From Agromyces ramosus (lineage in GTDB: Bacteria; Actinomycetota; Actinomycetes; Actinomycetales; Microbacteriaceae), in NCBI RefSeq assembly GCF_030817175.1, contig NZ_JAUSYY010000001.1, forward strand, positions 992,001-1,056,000: a stretch of DNA of 64,000 bases. Direction: 5' to 3'. This document shows positions 46,709 through 55,292 of this stretch, in pieces. Under the pieces are notes generated by a model, which was not told the origin of the DNA, ran no database searches, and saw only the letters and a program-made list of their open reading frames with translations. A program made the translations under genes and the position numbers. Every line of letters starts with the position of its first letter. The stretch's first letter is position 1.

Positions 46709-46759
46709 GCACGACCCTAGGGCCGTGCGGGGTTCCGGCGGCGACGTCCGCCGCCGGAA
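46709..46759 (-). promoter_or_regulatory. Structured leader upstream of cold-shock gene 1
   Basis: Two inverted repeats lie 49 to 99 bp before the ATG: an almost perfect 20-bp palindrome centred on CCCTAGGG (46709-46728) and an 11-bp stem (46733-46743 with 46749-46759). If inside the mRNA leader they could give temperature-dependent folding; alternatively one could terminate the desaturase transcript, which ends at 46803. Confidence 0.4.
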
Positions 46760-46802
46760 GTGTGTGGTGCGATGACTCGCACGATTCGATTCTGCATCGT
46801 GA

Positions 46803-48029
46803 TCAGGCCCGTCGGAACTGGTTGACCATGGGGCAGTCGAATGGATCGCGGGCTGCGAGGCCCACGCGGTTCAGGTACGCGACGACGATGCCGTAGGACT
46901 GCATGAGGGTCGTCTCGGTGTAGGGCACGTCGAGCGTGCGGCAGTGCTCGCGAACGATCTCGCGCGCCTTCGCGAGGTGCGGTCGCGGCATGTTCGGGAA
47001 GAGGTGGTGCTCGACCTGGTAGTTGAGGCCGCCGAGGAGGGCGCTCGCCCAGATTCCGCCGGAGACGTTACGCGAGGTGAGCACCTGCTTCGAGAAGAAG
47101 TCGAGCTTCACGTCGGCCGGGATGATCGGCATGCCCTTGTGGTTCGGCGCGAACGACGCCCCCATGTAGACGCCGAAGACCGCGAGCTGCACGCCGATGA
47201 AGGCGAAGGCCATGCCGAGGGGGAGCATCGCGAAGATCGCGCCGAAGTAGACCGCGAATCGAAGTGCGATGAGGCTGAGCTCGAGGCCGCGACCCTTGAC
47301 GGGCTGGCGCTCGAAGAGGGTGCGGATCGAGATGATGTGCAGGTTCAGGCCCTCGAGCGTGAGCAGCGGGAAGAACAGGTAGCCCTGCTTGCGCGTGATG
47401 AGGGCCATGAGGAACCCGCGCGGCTTCGCTGCCGACTCCTCGGTGAACGAGATGGTGTCGAACTCGATGTCGGGATCTTTGCCGACCTTGTTCGGGTTGG
47501 CGTGGTGCCTCGTGTGCTTCGTCATCCACCAGGCGTAGCTGATGCCGACGACGCCGGCGGCGATCGCGCGACCGGCACGGTCGTTGGCCGGGCCGGATTC
47601 GAACACCTGACGGTGGGATGCCTCGTGGGCGAGGAACGCGAACTGCGTGAAGATCAGGCCGAGCGCGCCCGCGATGAGGAGCTGGAACCAGGAATCGCCG
47701 AGGAGGATGAACCCGGTGATGGCACCGCCGAGGGCGATGAGGAGGACACCCATGAGCATCAGGTAGAACCAGCGCGTGCGGTTCAGAAGGCCGGACTCGC
47801 GGACCACCAGTGAAAGAGCGCTGTAACTCCGCGTGATATCAGCGGAGCCGGTGCGGGGCTTCGTCGCCCGGATCGCACCGAGGGTTTCGGTGTGAGAGAT
47901 GTGTACGTCCCAGCTGGTAATCGACTTCCCAGCCGTGTCTCGCGAGTAACCACTCGCTTGCAGATGCTCTGACTCTACCGGGTTCGCATGGGAAGGCGCT
48001 GAGAAATCTCGGGCGGACTCTGATGACAT
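46803..48029 (-). CDS. Acyl fatty-acid desaturase, membrane-bound
   Basis: 408 residues. Three His boxes: HEASH near residue 135, HTRHH near 173 and the front-end-desaturase type QVEHH near 339, binding a di-iron centre on the cytoplasmic side; about four to six membrane helices around them. No cytochrome b5 domain, so electrons come from ferredoxin-type partners. It introduces a double bond into membrane acyl chains. TACGCT lies exactly six bases before the 48029 ATG with no ribosome site, suggesting a leaderless message; the first ~75 residues are polar and poorly conserved, so a later start is possible. Cold-shock gene 1 lies 142 bp downstream. Confidence 0.92.
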   Translation of the reverse strand: MSSESARDFSAPSHANPVESEHLQASGYSRDTAGKSITSWDVHISHTETLGAIRATKPRTGSADITRSYSALSLVVRESGLLNRTRWFYLMLMGVLLIALGGAITGFILLGDSWFQLLIAGALGLIFTQFAFLAHEASHRQVFESGPANDRAGRAIAAGVVGISYAWWMTKHTRHHANPNKVGKDPDIEFDTISFTEESAAKPRGFLMALITRKQGYLFFPLLTLEGLNLHIISIRTLFERQPVKGRGLELSLIALRFAVYFGAIFAMLPLGMAFAFIGVQLAVFGVYMGASFAPNHKGMPIIPADVKLDFFSKQVLTSRNVSGGIWASALLGGLNYQVEHHLFPNMPRPHLAKAREIVREHCRTLDVPYTETTLMQSYGIVVAYLNRVGLAARDPFDCPMVNQFRRA

Positions 48030-48096
48030 ATCGCGAGCGTAGGCTCAGCGGGTGGCGGGGCGAACCCGTTGCACCGGCAACTCTGCGCGTGTTATG

Positions 48097-48760
48097 TCAG
48101 CCATCGCCGGCTGCGCGGGCCGCCGTGCGCAGATCGTCGACGAGGTGGTCGAACGCCGCGGCCCGATCCGCCGCGTCGTCGATGCGGAGCAGGGCCGACG
48201 GATGCGTCGTCACGAGCACCGGTGCCGGCAGCGCGGATGCTCCCGCCGAGGCATCCGGCGGCAGCACCCGCCCGCGCACCTCGCCGATGCGCACCGTGCG
48301 CCCGAGCACCGCGCGCGCTGCCGTGGCGCCGAGGGCCACCACGATCTCGGGCTGCACCGCGTCGAACTCCGCCTCGAGCCAGGGGCGGCACGCGACGATG
48401 TGGCCGACCGCCGGCTTCTCGTGGATGCGGCGCTTGCCGCGGCGTTCGAAGCGGAAGTGCTTGACCGCGTTCGTCAGGTAGACGCCCTCGCGCGGGATTG
48501 CCGGCCGCGTCGACGGCTTCGGCGAGCAGGCGACCGGCCGGTCCCACGAACGGCTCCCCCTCGAGGTCCTCCCGGTCGCCGGGCTGCTCGCCGACGAACA
48601 TCATCGTGGCGCCCTCGCGGCCCCGCGAGAACACCACCTGCGTGGCCTCGCGCCAGAGCTCGCACCCGCGACACTCCTCGGCGGCGCGGCGCAACTCGTC
48701 GACACCGGCATCCGGCGGCACCCACTCGTCGGCGCCCGGACGCTGCGGATCCTCGGCCAT
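48097..48760 (-). pseudogene. UdgX-family uracil-DNA-binding protein, interrupted by a +1 frameshift
   Basis: A family-4-like uracil-DNA glycosylase relative. GEQPGDREDLEGEPFVGPAGRL (near 55-77) is motif A; in the next frame KRRIH (the R-loop with the essential His), HEKPAV and THPSALLR follow. GEQPG and KRRIH mark UdgX proteins, which bind uracil in DNA covalently through that His (established for the Mycobacterium smegmatis protein). The frame breaks at 48498-48499, where one extra T (A on the coding strand) converts AGIPREGVYLTNAVKHFRF into nonsense. Downstream coding is fully conserved, so a read error is likely. TACGCT lies six bases before the ATG, giving a leaderless message. Confidence 0.85.
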
Positions 48761-48846
48761 GCGCCGAGCGTAGGGCGACGGATGCCCCGGCGGCAGGGGG
48801 TTGCGCAGCCGCCGCCGTCCTCTCCCCGCGGTGCCAGACTGGACGC

Positions 48847-49719
48847 ATGCGCATCGTCGTCACCGGAGGGTCGGGCAAGCTCGGCCGCACTGTCGTCCGC
48901 ACGCTCCGCGAAGAGGGCAACGAGGTGCTGAACCTCGATCGCTTCGGCGAGCGCGGCACCTCCACGCACGTCGACCTCACCGACTACGGGCAGGTCATCG
49001 ACGCGATCGCCGGCGTCGACGACCGGCACACCGGGGCCGACGCGATCGTGCACCTCGCAGCCATCCCGGCGCCTGGCCTCGCGAGCGACGTCGCGACGTT
49101 CCACAACAACATGCTGTCGACGTTCAACGTGTTCCAGGCGGCGCGGCGACTCGGCATCACGCGCATCGTCTACGCCTCGAGCGAGACGGTGCTCGGCTTG
49201 CCGTTCGACGTGCCGCCGCCGTACATCCCGGTCGACGAGGAGTACGCCGCCCGCCCCGAGAGCACGTACTCCCTCGTGAAGCACCTCGAGGAGCAACTCG
49301 CGATCGAGCTCGTGCGCTGGAACCCCGAGCTCTCGATCACCGCCCTGCGGTTCTCGAACGTCATGGACCCCGCCGACTACGCGGACTTCCCCTCCTTCGA
49401 CGCCGACGCGACCCTCCGCAAGTGGAACCTCTGGGGCTACATCGACGGACGCGACGGCGCGCACGCCGTCAGCCTCGCGCTCGCGAAGGCCCCGCCGGGG
49501 TTCGAGCGCTTCATCATCGCCGCGGCCGACACCGTGATGTCACGTTTGAACGCGGAGCTCGTGGCCGAGGTGTTCCCGGGGGTGCCGGTGCACGGCGAGC
49601 TCGGCGAGCACGACACCATGCTGTCGATCGACAAGGCCCGTCGGCTGCTCGGGTTCGAGCCCCGGCACTCCTGGCGCGACGAGGTGACGGATGCCGCGGC
49701 ATCCGTTCGCCCGAGCTGA
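48847..49719 (+). CDS. NAD-dependent epimerase/dehydratase (extended SDR)
   Basis: 290 residues. The dinucleotide loop GGSGKLGR near residue 7-14, DLTDYG, and the SDR catalytic pair YSLVK near residue 141 with an upstream ASSE are present. The extended-SDR C-terminal part is short. Related actinobacterial proteins act on sugar or uronate substrates, but this cannot be decided. CAGACT lies six bases before the ATG and no ribosome site is visible. It diverges from the UdgX gene; convergent with cold-shock gene 2 over a strong terminator. Confidence 0.9.
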   Translation: MRIVVTGGSGKLGRTVVRTLREEGNEVLNLDRFGERGTSTHVDLTDYGQVIDAIAGVDDRHTGADAIVHLAAIPAPGLASDVATFHNNMLSTFNVFQAARRLGITRIVYASSETVLGLPFDVPPPYIPVDEEYAARPESTYSLVKHLEEQLAIELVRWNPELSITALRFSNVMDPADYADFPSFDADATLRKWNLWGYIDGRDGAHAVSLALAKAPPGFERFIIAAADTVMSRLNAELVAEVFPGVPVHGELGEHDTMLSIDKARRLLGFEPRHSWRDEVTDAAASVRPS

Positions 49720-49742
49720 CCGCCGCCCGCGCCGAACGAAGA

Positions 49743-49777
49743 CGAACGCCCCCGCAGCAGTGCTGCGGGGGCGTTCG
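49743..49777. terminator. Strong bidirectional hairpin terminator
   Basis: A 16-bp perfect stem (49743-49758 with 49762-49777) with a 3-nt loop lies between the convergent ends of the epimerase gene and cold-shock gene 2. Confidence 0.85.
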
Positions 49778-49794
49778 CGTGGTGCGTGCGCCGC

Positions 49795-49998
49795 TTAGAG
49801 GCCGCGGATGTTCTCAGCCTGCAGACCCTTGGGGCCCTGCGCGACCTCGAACTCGACCTTCTGGCCCTCTTCGAGCGAACGGTAGCCGTTGCCCGAGATG
49901 GCGCTGAAGTGCGCGAAGACGTCGGCACTGCCGTCGTCGGGAGCGATGAAGCCGAAGCCCTTTTCGGCGTTGAACCACTTGACGGTTCCGGTTGCCAT
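49795..49998 (-). CDS. Cold-shock protein (CspA family), copy 2
   Basis: 67 residues with RNP1 ([10 protein letters not shown]) and RNP2 (VFAHFSAI). It differs from copy 1 at roughly ten positions and ends IRGL instead of IRVIA, so both are functional paralogues rather than recent copies. RNA chaperone role as for the family. AAGGACAG precedes the ATG. The next 375 bp upstream contain no gene and probably hold a long leader and promoter. Confidence 0.97.
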   Translation of the reverse strand: MATGTVKWFNAEKGFGFIAPDDGSADVFAHFSAISGNGYRSLEEGQKVEFEVAQGPKGLQAENIRGL

Positions 49999-50373
49999 AC
50001 TGCTGTCCTTCTGTCGTGTGGGCACCGCTGATGCGAGCCCGTTGCGATCGACGGTCGATCGCGGCCCCGGTGGCGGGGGTGCCGCCGGGACGAGGGGCGA
50101 GGGGCGGGTATGCGCTCAGGCATCCGCCGTCTCGTATCAGGTCATGCCACGCGGATCGGTCCGCCTCCGGGCAATCAGATGGAGGCACGGGCGGCCGCCC
50201 GCTTGATGGAGGAATCTTGAGGAGACCCTGACGGGTAACGCTCAGGTTCACACTGTACGCGAACGAAAGCTGGCACGGGAAGACCCGATCGCATCGAGTT
50301 CGGAAATGTGACCGAACCGGGACATGCGACGAAATGCAGCCCGCTCAAAGGTTCGGAGGAGGAGAATCGCGGG
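49999..50373. other. 375-bp gene-free region upstream of cold-shock gene 2 and the VanZ gene
   Basis: Divergent promoter region. It contains an inverted repeat GCGATCGA-CGG-TCGATCGC at 50044-50062, and G-rich stretches. No small open frame looks convincing. A long leader is expected for cold-shock genes, so part of it is probably transcribed. Confidence 0.55.
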
Positions 50374-50901
50374 ATGGATCGCCGCGCCCTCCTGCTCATC
50401 GCCGCTGCCTACGCAGCGGCCGTGCTGTGGGTGACGATCGGGCCGGCTCCCGGCAGCACGAGCGGCAACCAGCTCGACGGCGGCATCCTGAACCCCGCAG
50501 CATGGACCGCGCCCGTCACGTGGACGACCGGTCGCCTGTCCGAGATCGTCTTCAACGTCGCGATGTTCATCCCGGTCGGGGTGCTCGCGGCGCTCCTGAT
50601 CCCACGGCGACGGTGGCCACTCGCATTCCTCGCCGGGCTCGGCTTCTCCGTGCTCATCGAGCTCGTGCAGGTGCCCGTGCTCGATCGGATCTCCGACCCG
50701 CGCGATCTCGTGATGAACACGGCGGGAGCGGTGCTCGGCGTCGTCGTCGTGCTCGCGGCACGATTCGTGCACCGCGCCGGCCGGGTCGCGGTGGTCCCGG
50801 TGATCGTGCCGTTCGCCGAGTTGGTCGACCCCGCCGAGCTCGTGGACCCCGCCGACGTCGAGCCCGTGCTCGCCGCGGCATCCGCTCAGCGCGCCGCGTA
50901 G
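50374..50901 (+). CDS. VanZ-family membrane protein
   Basis: 175 residues with four membrane helices. The VanZ signature FNVAMFIPVGVLAALL near 68-83 and ELVQVPVLDRISDPRDLVMNTAGAVLG near 109-135 (with the conserved D-R-D and N-T-G) are clear. VanZ-like proteins alter teichoplanin sensitivity in some bacteria; the general role is unknown. Start at the ATG after GGAGGAGGAG. The C-terminus has a repeated VDPAELVDPAD tail. Confidence 0.9.
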   Translation: MDRRALLLIAAAYAAAVLWVTIGPAPGSTSGNQLDGGILNPAAWTAPVTWTTGRLSEIVFNVAMFIPVGVLAALLIPRRRWPLAFLAGLGFSVLIELVQVPVLDRISDPRDLVMNTAGAVLGVVVVLAARFVHRAGRVAVVPVIVPFAELVDPAELVDPADVEPVLAAASAQRAA

Positions 50902-50926
50902 CGCTCGGCGACCCAGCGCTCAGGCG

Positions 50927-51595
50927 TCAGAGCCGCCCGACGCCCGTTCCGATGATGACGGCGCCGATGAGGATGAGGATGAGCGCCGTCACCACGCCGC
51001 TATTGCGACCGATCCACTCCTTCGCGGAGAGGAGACGCGGCTCCATGCGCTCGGGGTTCGCGAGCGTGACGATGATCGGAATCGCGACCGTCGAGCAGCC
51101 GATCACGGTGTAGATGAGGATCGCCACCGCCGACTCGGTCAGGGAGAGGTCCTCGGCGCGGATGACGAGCCCGGCCGCCACCGCGAGGAGCAACCCCTTG
51201 GGTCGCACGTTGAGCGCGAAGGCCACGCCGAACGCCGCCCACGGACCGAACGTGCCGACCGCGTTCAGCCACTTCGGCATCGCATCGGTCGGGTTGCGCC
51301 GCGCCCGCCGCCACGCGATGACGGCGATCACCACGAGCGCCACGCCGATCAGGATCTCGATGGTGCCGATCGTGGTCTCCGCCCGTCGCGGCGACCGCGC
51401 CGTCGGAACCACCTGGGCGAAGAGCGCGGAGAGCGAGACCACGACGAGGATGCCGAGCACCCATCCGATGAGGAACGGCACGGCCGACTGCCTCCGCCGA
51501 GGCGAGAGCAGGATGAGGATGGTCGCCATGATCGGCACCGAGCTGATGGCCACCGCGAGCGCGAGCGGAAGGAGTTGCCCGATCGCCGACAGCAT
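50927..51595 (-). CDS. GAP-family (SfLAP/Sap-like) membrane protein
   Basis: 222 residues, six membrane helices. It resembles the actinobacterial GAP/Sap (sulfolipid-addressing protein-like, PF11139) group: the N-terminal LLPLALAVAISSVPIMATILILLSPR and the loop PRRAETTIGTIEILIGVALV are typical. Mycobacterial relatives take part in export of cell-wall lipids; the role here is inferred only as membrane transport. AAGGAG precedes the ATG. It converges with VanZ. Confidence 0.85.
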   Translation of the reverse strand: MLSAIGQLLPLALAVAISSVPIMATILILLSPRRRQSAVPFLIGWVLGILVVVSLSALFAQVVPTARSPRRAETTIGTIEILIGVALVVIAVIAWRRARRNPTDAMPKWLNAVGTFGPWAAFGVAFALNVRPKGLLLAVAAGLVIRAEDLSLTESAVAILIYTVIGCSTVAIPIIVTLANPERMEPRLLSAKEWIGRNSGVVTALILILIGAVIIGTGVGRL

Positions 51596-51658
51596 CCGTT
51601 GCTCTCCTTCGCAGTTCGACTCGATCGTGGTCAGTCGGCGGGCGTGTTCACCGTCGCA

Positions 51659-51892
51659 TCAGTCGTAGTACTGCCACTCCGGTCGCGGGAACACGCGCTC
51701 CTGGCCGCCGATCGACAACGTCCATGTGTCGTGCTCGCGGGAGACGAGCGCTCCGGCCACCTTCTCGGACACCCACCCGTCGGCATTCTGCGACCAGCGC
51801 ACCAGGTGGATCACCCGCCCCACGGGCAGGATGCCATCGAATGGCACCGGCGCGGGTCGGTGTCGGTCCCCAGTTTCTCTCGCCTGCGTCAT
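51659..51892 (-). CDS. Small hypothetical protein with KOW-like beta core
   Basis: About 77 residues from the ATG at 51892 (AAGGGG five bases upstream); a GTG 24 codons further upstream is possible. The sequence FDGILPVGRVIHLVRWSQNADGWVSEKVAGALVSREHDTWTLSIGG has alternating hydrophobic residues typical of a small beta barrel; it ends ERVFPRPEWQYYD. No family recognised. It shares the strand and possibly a transcript with the GAP gene 63 bp downstream. Confidence 0.6.
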   Translation of the reverse strand: MTQARETGDRHRPAPVPFDGILPVGRVIHLVRWSQNADGWVSEKVAGALVSREHDTWTLSIGGQERVFPRPEWQYYD

Positions 51893-52025
51893 CCGTACCC
51901 CTTCGCGCGCGGCCCAAGACACTTGCCACCTTGCCACCAGCCCCGGGGCAATCCGGATCGACACGCCCCACGGATCGCGAGATTCGTCGGACGTTCGCCC
52001 TGCGACGCGCCGCTACAGTTGGCGA

Positions 52026-52241
52026 GTGACTTCCGCTCCACCCGACGCCACCGCGCGCGCCTCGTGGATGCGGCTCGCCGCCGGTGAGCGGCATGATCAC
52101 GAACCTGCGAAGCGGCGTGGTCGACCTGCGCGCCAGGCTCATCGCGGGCATCGCCGCGACGGTCGCCTCGTCGCCATCGCCGTGCAGCCGTCGGTTCGCG
52201 CCGTACGATCTCAGCAAGTGAGGAGCGCCCATGTCACCTGA
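52026..52241 (+). CDS. Possible small basic protein, leaderless GTG start
   Basis: A 71-codon frame starting GTG at 52026 with TACAGT (52014-52019) exactly six bases upstream, the layout shared by many real genes here. The product is basic and low in hydrophobic residues (many Arg and His), without a recognised family. It overlaps the DUF2510/TM2 gene by 11 bp and could be its upstream partner or a leader frame. The promoter is convincing; whether the frame is translated is not. Confidence 0.4.
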   Translation: MTSAPPDATARASWMRLAAGERHDHEPAKRRGRPARQAHRGHRRDGRLVAIAVQPSVRAVRSQQVRSAHVT

Positions 52242-53046
52242 GTCCCCCCGCCCGGCCGGCTGGTACGACGATGAAGCGGATGCCTCGCGCCTCCGGTACT
52301 GGGACGGCAGCGACTGGAGCCCGCACACCACCCCGCGGCCATCGGATGCCCCGGCGTCACCCGTCCCGCCCACCGTCGCCCCGGCGGCATCCGCGTCGCC
52401 GCCCGCTCCCATCGCACCGGCCGCGCCGGCCGCCTTCCCGGTCCCGCCGTCGGCCTTCCCGGGCGCACCCGCGTTCGACGCGATCGACGAGGCCACCACA
52501 GCCCGACCCGCGCGTGCCACGCCCGCGGCGTCCGAACCGCCGACCGCCACGATGCCGGCCCCGCCCGAGCGCGGCATCGACGAGCACACGACGGTCCCCG
52601 ACCACGGTGCCACGGCCACGCCCCCGACCCCGCCCCCGCATGGCGCGGTCGGCGGGTTCGGCACGCCCGTGCCTCCTCCGCCGCCGTACGGAGACCACGC
52701 GGCATCCGCCCCCGCGTTCTCGTACGCGCCGTACCAGGCTGCCGGCCGCACGTTCCTCGCGGCGTGGCTCTTCGCACTGTTCCTCGGGTTCTGGGGCGCC
52801 GACCGCTTCTATCTCGGCAAGATCGGCACCGCGATCGCGAAGCTCCTGACCCTCGGCGGGCTCGGCGTGTGGGTGCTCGTCGACCTGGTGCTCGTGCTCA
52901 CCGGCGCGCAGCGCGACCGCGACGGCCGCGCGCTCGAGGGGTACGAGGAGCACCGCAAGGTCGCGTGGATCGTATCGGGCTCGCTCATCGCGTTCGGCCT
53001 GCTCTCGGGCATCATCTCGAACGTCATCGCGTTCTCGCTCCGTTGA
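52231..53046 (+). CDS. DUF2510 and TM2 domain membrane protein
   Basis: 271 residues. DUF2510 at the N-terminus (PAGWYDDEADASRLRYWDGSDWSPHT, 8-33), then ~140 residues of Pro/Ala linker, then a TM2 domain (about 172-235) with LFALFLGFWGADRFYLGKIGTAIAKLL and a DxDG... turn, and a final membrane helix. DUF2510 is a short signalling or binding module found on many actinobacterial membrane proteins; TM2 proteins form small helix pairs. GAGGAG precedes the ATG. Confidence 0.93.
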   Translation: MSPESPRPAGWYDDEADASRLRYWDGSDWSPHTTPRPSDAPASPVPPTVAPAASASPPAPIAPAAPAAFPVPPSAFPGAPAFDAIDEATTARPARATPAASEPPTATMPAPPERGIDEHTTVPDHGATATPPTPPPHGAVGGFGTPVPPPPPYGDHAASAPAFSYAPYQAAGRTFLAAWLFALFLGFWGADRFYLGKIGTAIAKLLTLGGLGVWVLVDLVLVLTGAQRDRDGRALEGYEEHRKVAWIVSGSLIAFGLLSGIISNVIAFSLR

Positions 53047-53053
53047 CGCGGTC

Positions 53054-54472
53054 TCAGCCGGTGCACCAGTCGGAGAACCCGCCGGCGAGGTTCAGCGCGA
53101 TTCGGGCCGTGGCGATCTCGACGACGGACGTCAGCGTCTCGGTGTAGCCGGGCTTGTTCGAGTAGCCGTCGGGGTGACCGCCCTCGGCCGACGCCGACAC
53201 GGCGACGTACTCGCCGTTCGGCGAGACACAGTACTCGCGGATGAGGCTCGTCTCGGCCGCCGGCGCGAACACCTGGGTGAGCTCGCCCTCGGGGCCGACC
53301 TCGGCGAGCACCGAGGTGCGCACGTTCCGGCCATCCTCGACCTTCGACGCGACGAGCGAGATGAGGTAGTGCGACTCGTCGAGCATCGTGATGCGGCCGG
53401 GGTAGACGTTGCCGCCCAGGTCGGCGGACGCCAGCTCGAGCGTGGTCGTCGTGCCGTCGGTGAGGTCGATGAGCGCACCCCGGTCGGGGTCGGCGACCAC
53501 GAGGTCGGCCGTGCCCGGAAGGAAGCCGCGGATCTCGGTGTGCACGCCGAGCGGCGCCACCGGCTGTCGCCCGAGCACGTCGACGAGGAAGACCGACTGC
53601 TCGAAGTCCTGCACCACGACCGAGGCCGTGCCCGGCACGAACGCCCAGGTCGCCACCCGCAGCGGCGACCCGTCGAGCCCGAGCACCGGCTCGGGCTCGG
53701 CCGCTGCGGCACCCGACACGTCAATCGTCATCAGCGCGGACTCGTACTGCTTGACGCCGTCGACGGCGGGGGTGTCGAGCACGAAGCCGATGAGCGGATT
53801 GGTCGTCGAGGCCGCGAGCTCGCGGATCGAGGCATCCATCGGCAGCGCGAGCTCGAGCGGCTGCGCCTGACCGCCCTGCGAGAGGAGCAGCTCGTTGTGG
53901 TCGTCGTCGTCGATCGTGACCACCGCGAGGATGTCGTCGAAGCGCGCGAACTCCTGGATGCGCGGTGCACTCAAGACCACCTCGCTCTCGGGGTTCGCGA
54001 TGGACGTGCGCTGCACGACGTCGGCCTCCCCGCGATCACTGCGGCGGTGCAGGCTGTAGACCTCCTCGTCGGGCGTCTCGAATCGGTACTCGAGGGTCGA
54101 CTCGGTGCCCTGGTAGGTGCCGACGACGCCCGGCACGCGAACCGTGTACTCCGCCGCGGAGTCGAGCGGCGCCTCGAAGGTGACGGTGATGCTGCGGTCG
54201 TTCGCCTCGGCGGTGACGGATGCCTCGGGCTCGACCTCAACGTCGGCGGCATCGAACTCGGCCACCGGCTGGTTCACCGTGAGCGTCAGCGTCTGGCCCG
54301 CGAGTCGCGTCGCACGCGCGGCGTCGATCTGCCCGGCCTCGAGGCGCGGCCCCTGCACGACGCTCGCGAACGCGAAGCCGCCGGTGACGATCGCGAGCAC
54401 GACGACGGTGCCAAGCAAACGACGGCGGAACGCGCCGCGATCACGTTCTGCTGGGCGCAACTCAGAAGACAT
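53054..54472 (-). CDS. Membrane-anchored beta-propeller-like exported protein
   Basis: 472 residues. One membrane helix near 19-38 (LLGTVVVLAIVTGGFAFASVV) anchors the protein outside. Residues ~55-130 look like an Ig-like module (LTLTVNQPVAEFDAADVEVEP...VTFEAPLDSAAEYTVRVPG). The remaining ~330 residues are beta-rich with repeated strands ending in Ala/Gly turns, a possible beta-propeller, and end with a disulphide-like DWCTG. No family recognised. The ATG lies inside the end of the TIGR03943 gene (11-bp overlap), so it belongs to the permease operon. Confidence 0.75.
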   Translation of the reverse strand: MSSELRPAERDRGAFRRRLLGTVVVLAIVTGGFAFASVVQGPRLEAGQIDAARATRLAGQTLTLTVNQPVAEFDAADVEVEPEASVTAEANDRSITVTFEAPLDSAAEYTVRVPGVVGTYQGTESTLEYRFETPDEEVYSLHRRSDRGEADVVQRTSIANPESEVVLSAPRIQEFARFDDILAVVTIDDDDHNELLLSQGGQAQPLELALPMDASIRELAASTTNPLIGFVLDTPAVDGVKQYESALMTIDVSGAAAAEPEPVLGLDGSPLRVATWAFVPGTASVVVQDFEQSVFLVDVLGRQPVAPLGVHTEIRGFLPGTADLVVADPDRGALIDLTDGTTTTLELASADLGGNVYPGRITMLDESHYLISLVASKVEDGRNVRTSVLAEVGPEGELTQVFAPAAETSLIREYCVSPNGEYVAVSASAEGGHPDGYSNKPGYTETLTSVVEIATARIALNLAGGFSDWCTG

Positions 54473-55292
54473 ACGGCTGGTCCGGCTGTTCGATGACGGT
54501 CAGGTCAGTGGGCTCCATCAGCAGCGGCAACGCGCTCGAGCCCGCGGGGTTCGGCACGATGGCTCCGGATGCCGCGACCCACTCGTCGGGCTCGAACCGT
54601 TCGGCCCAGCCCGGAAGGTAGACCGGCACGCCGACCGGCTGTGCGTCGACCGCGCAGCACGTCACGACGAACCGCGCCACGTAGAAGACGTTGTCAGGGT
54701 CATCCGGCGACTCGGTCACGAACCCGGTGACCTGGATCGCCTGGTCGGCGAAGTACTCGGCGTCGGGGTTCTGGCGCAGCAGCAGCGCCCAGTCCTTCAC
54801 GGTGAACTGCGAGGTGTCGCCGCCGACGAGCGCCGGACCCGACTGCTCGAGCGTCGCCCCCGAGCTGTTGATGCTGCGCTGCGAGGCGGTGGCGGAGGTC
54901 AGTGTTGCGGGCGGGAGCACGAGGAGGGAGGCGGCCGCACCCACGAGGATCGTCGCGGCGAGCGCGACGCGGAGGGATCCGCGCACCGGCGAGCGGGGTG
55001 CCTCGTCGTGGGCGTGGTCGTGGGCATGCTCGTGGTCGTGGTCGTCGGGCTGCCCGCGTTCGGCGGGCGCCGCGGCATCCGTCGCCTCATCGGCCGGCTC
55101 CCGGAGCGGCGTCATCGCGAACGCCACGACGACGAACACCGCCGCGATCGCGGCCATGATCACCGTGAACCAGAAGTACCGCGGGTGGATGTACAGGCCG
55201 AGCCGGTCGGTGGCCGCGAGCCAGACGGTGGCGACGATGCCGATGAGGGCGAGCAGGATGCCCTGCCACCTGGCGATGAGGCGCTCAAGCAA
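54462..55292 (-). CDS. TIGR03943-family permease partner with His-rich loop
   Basis: 276 residues. Two membrane helices at the N-terminus (about 10-30 and 40-60), then a His/Asp-rich loop DDHDHEHAHDHAHDE near 83-97, a third helix (about 108-127) and an exported domain containing VTCCAVDAQPVGVPVY. TIGR03943 proteins occur next to ArsP-like permeases. The His-rich loop suggests divalent metal binding. The start overlaps the permease stop by 8 bp (translational coupling). Confidence 0.9.
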   Translation of the reverse strand: MLERLIARWQGILLALIGIVATVWLAATDRLGLYIHPRYFWFTVIMAAIAAVFVVVAFAMTPLREPADEATDAAAPAERGQPDDHDHEHAHDHAHDEAPRSPVRGSLRVALAATILVGAAASLLVLPPATLTSATASQRSINSSGATLEQSGPALVGGDTSQFTVKDWALLLRQNPDAEYFADQAIQVTGFVTESPDDPDNVFYVARFVVTCCAVDAQPVGVPVYLPGWAERFEPDEWVAASGAIVPNPAGSSALPLLMEPTDLTVIEQPDQPYVF

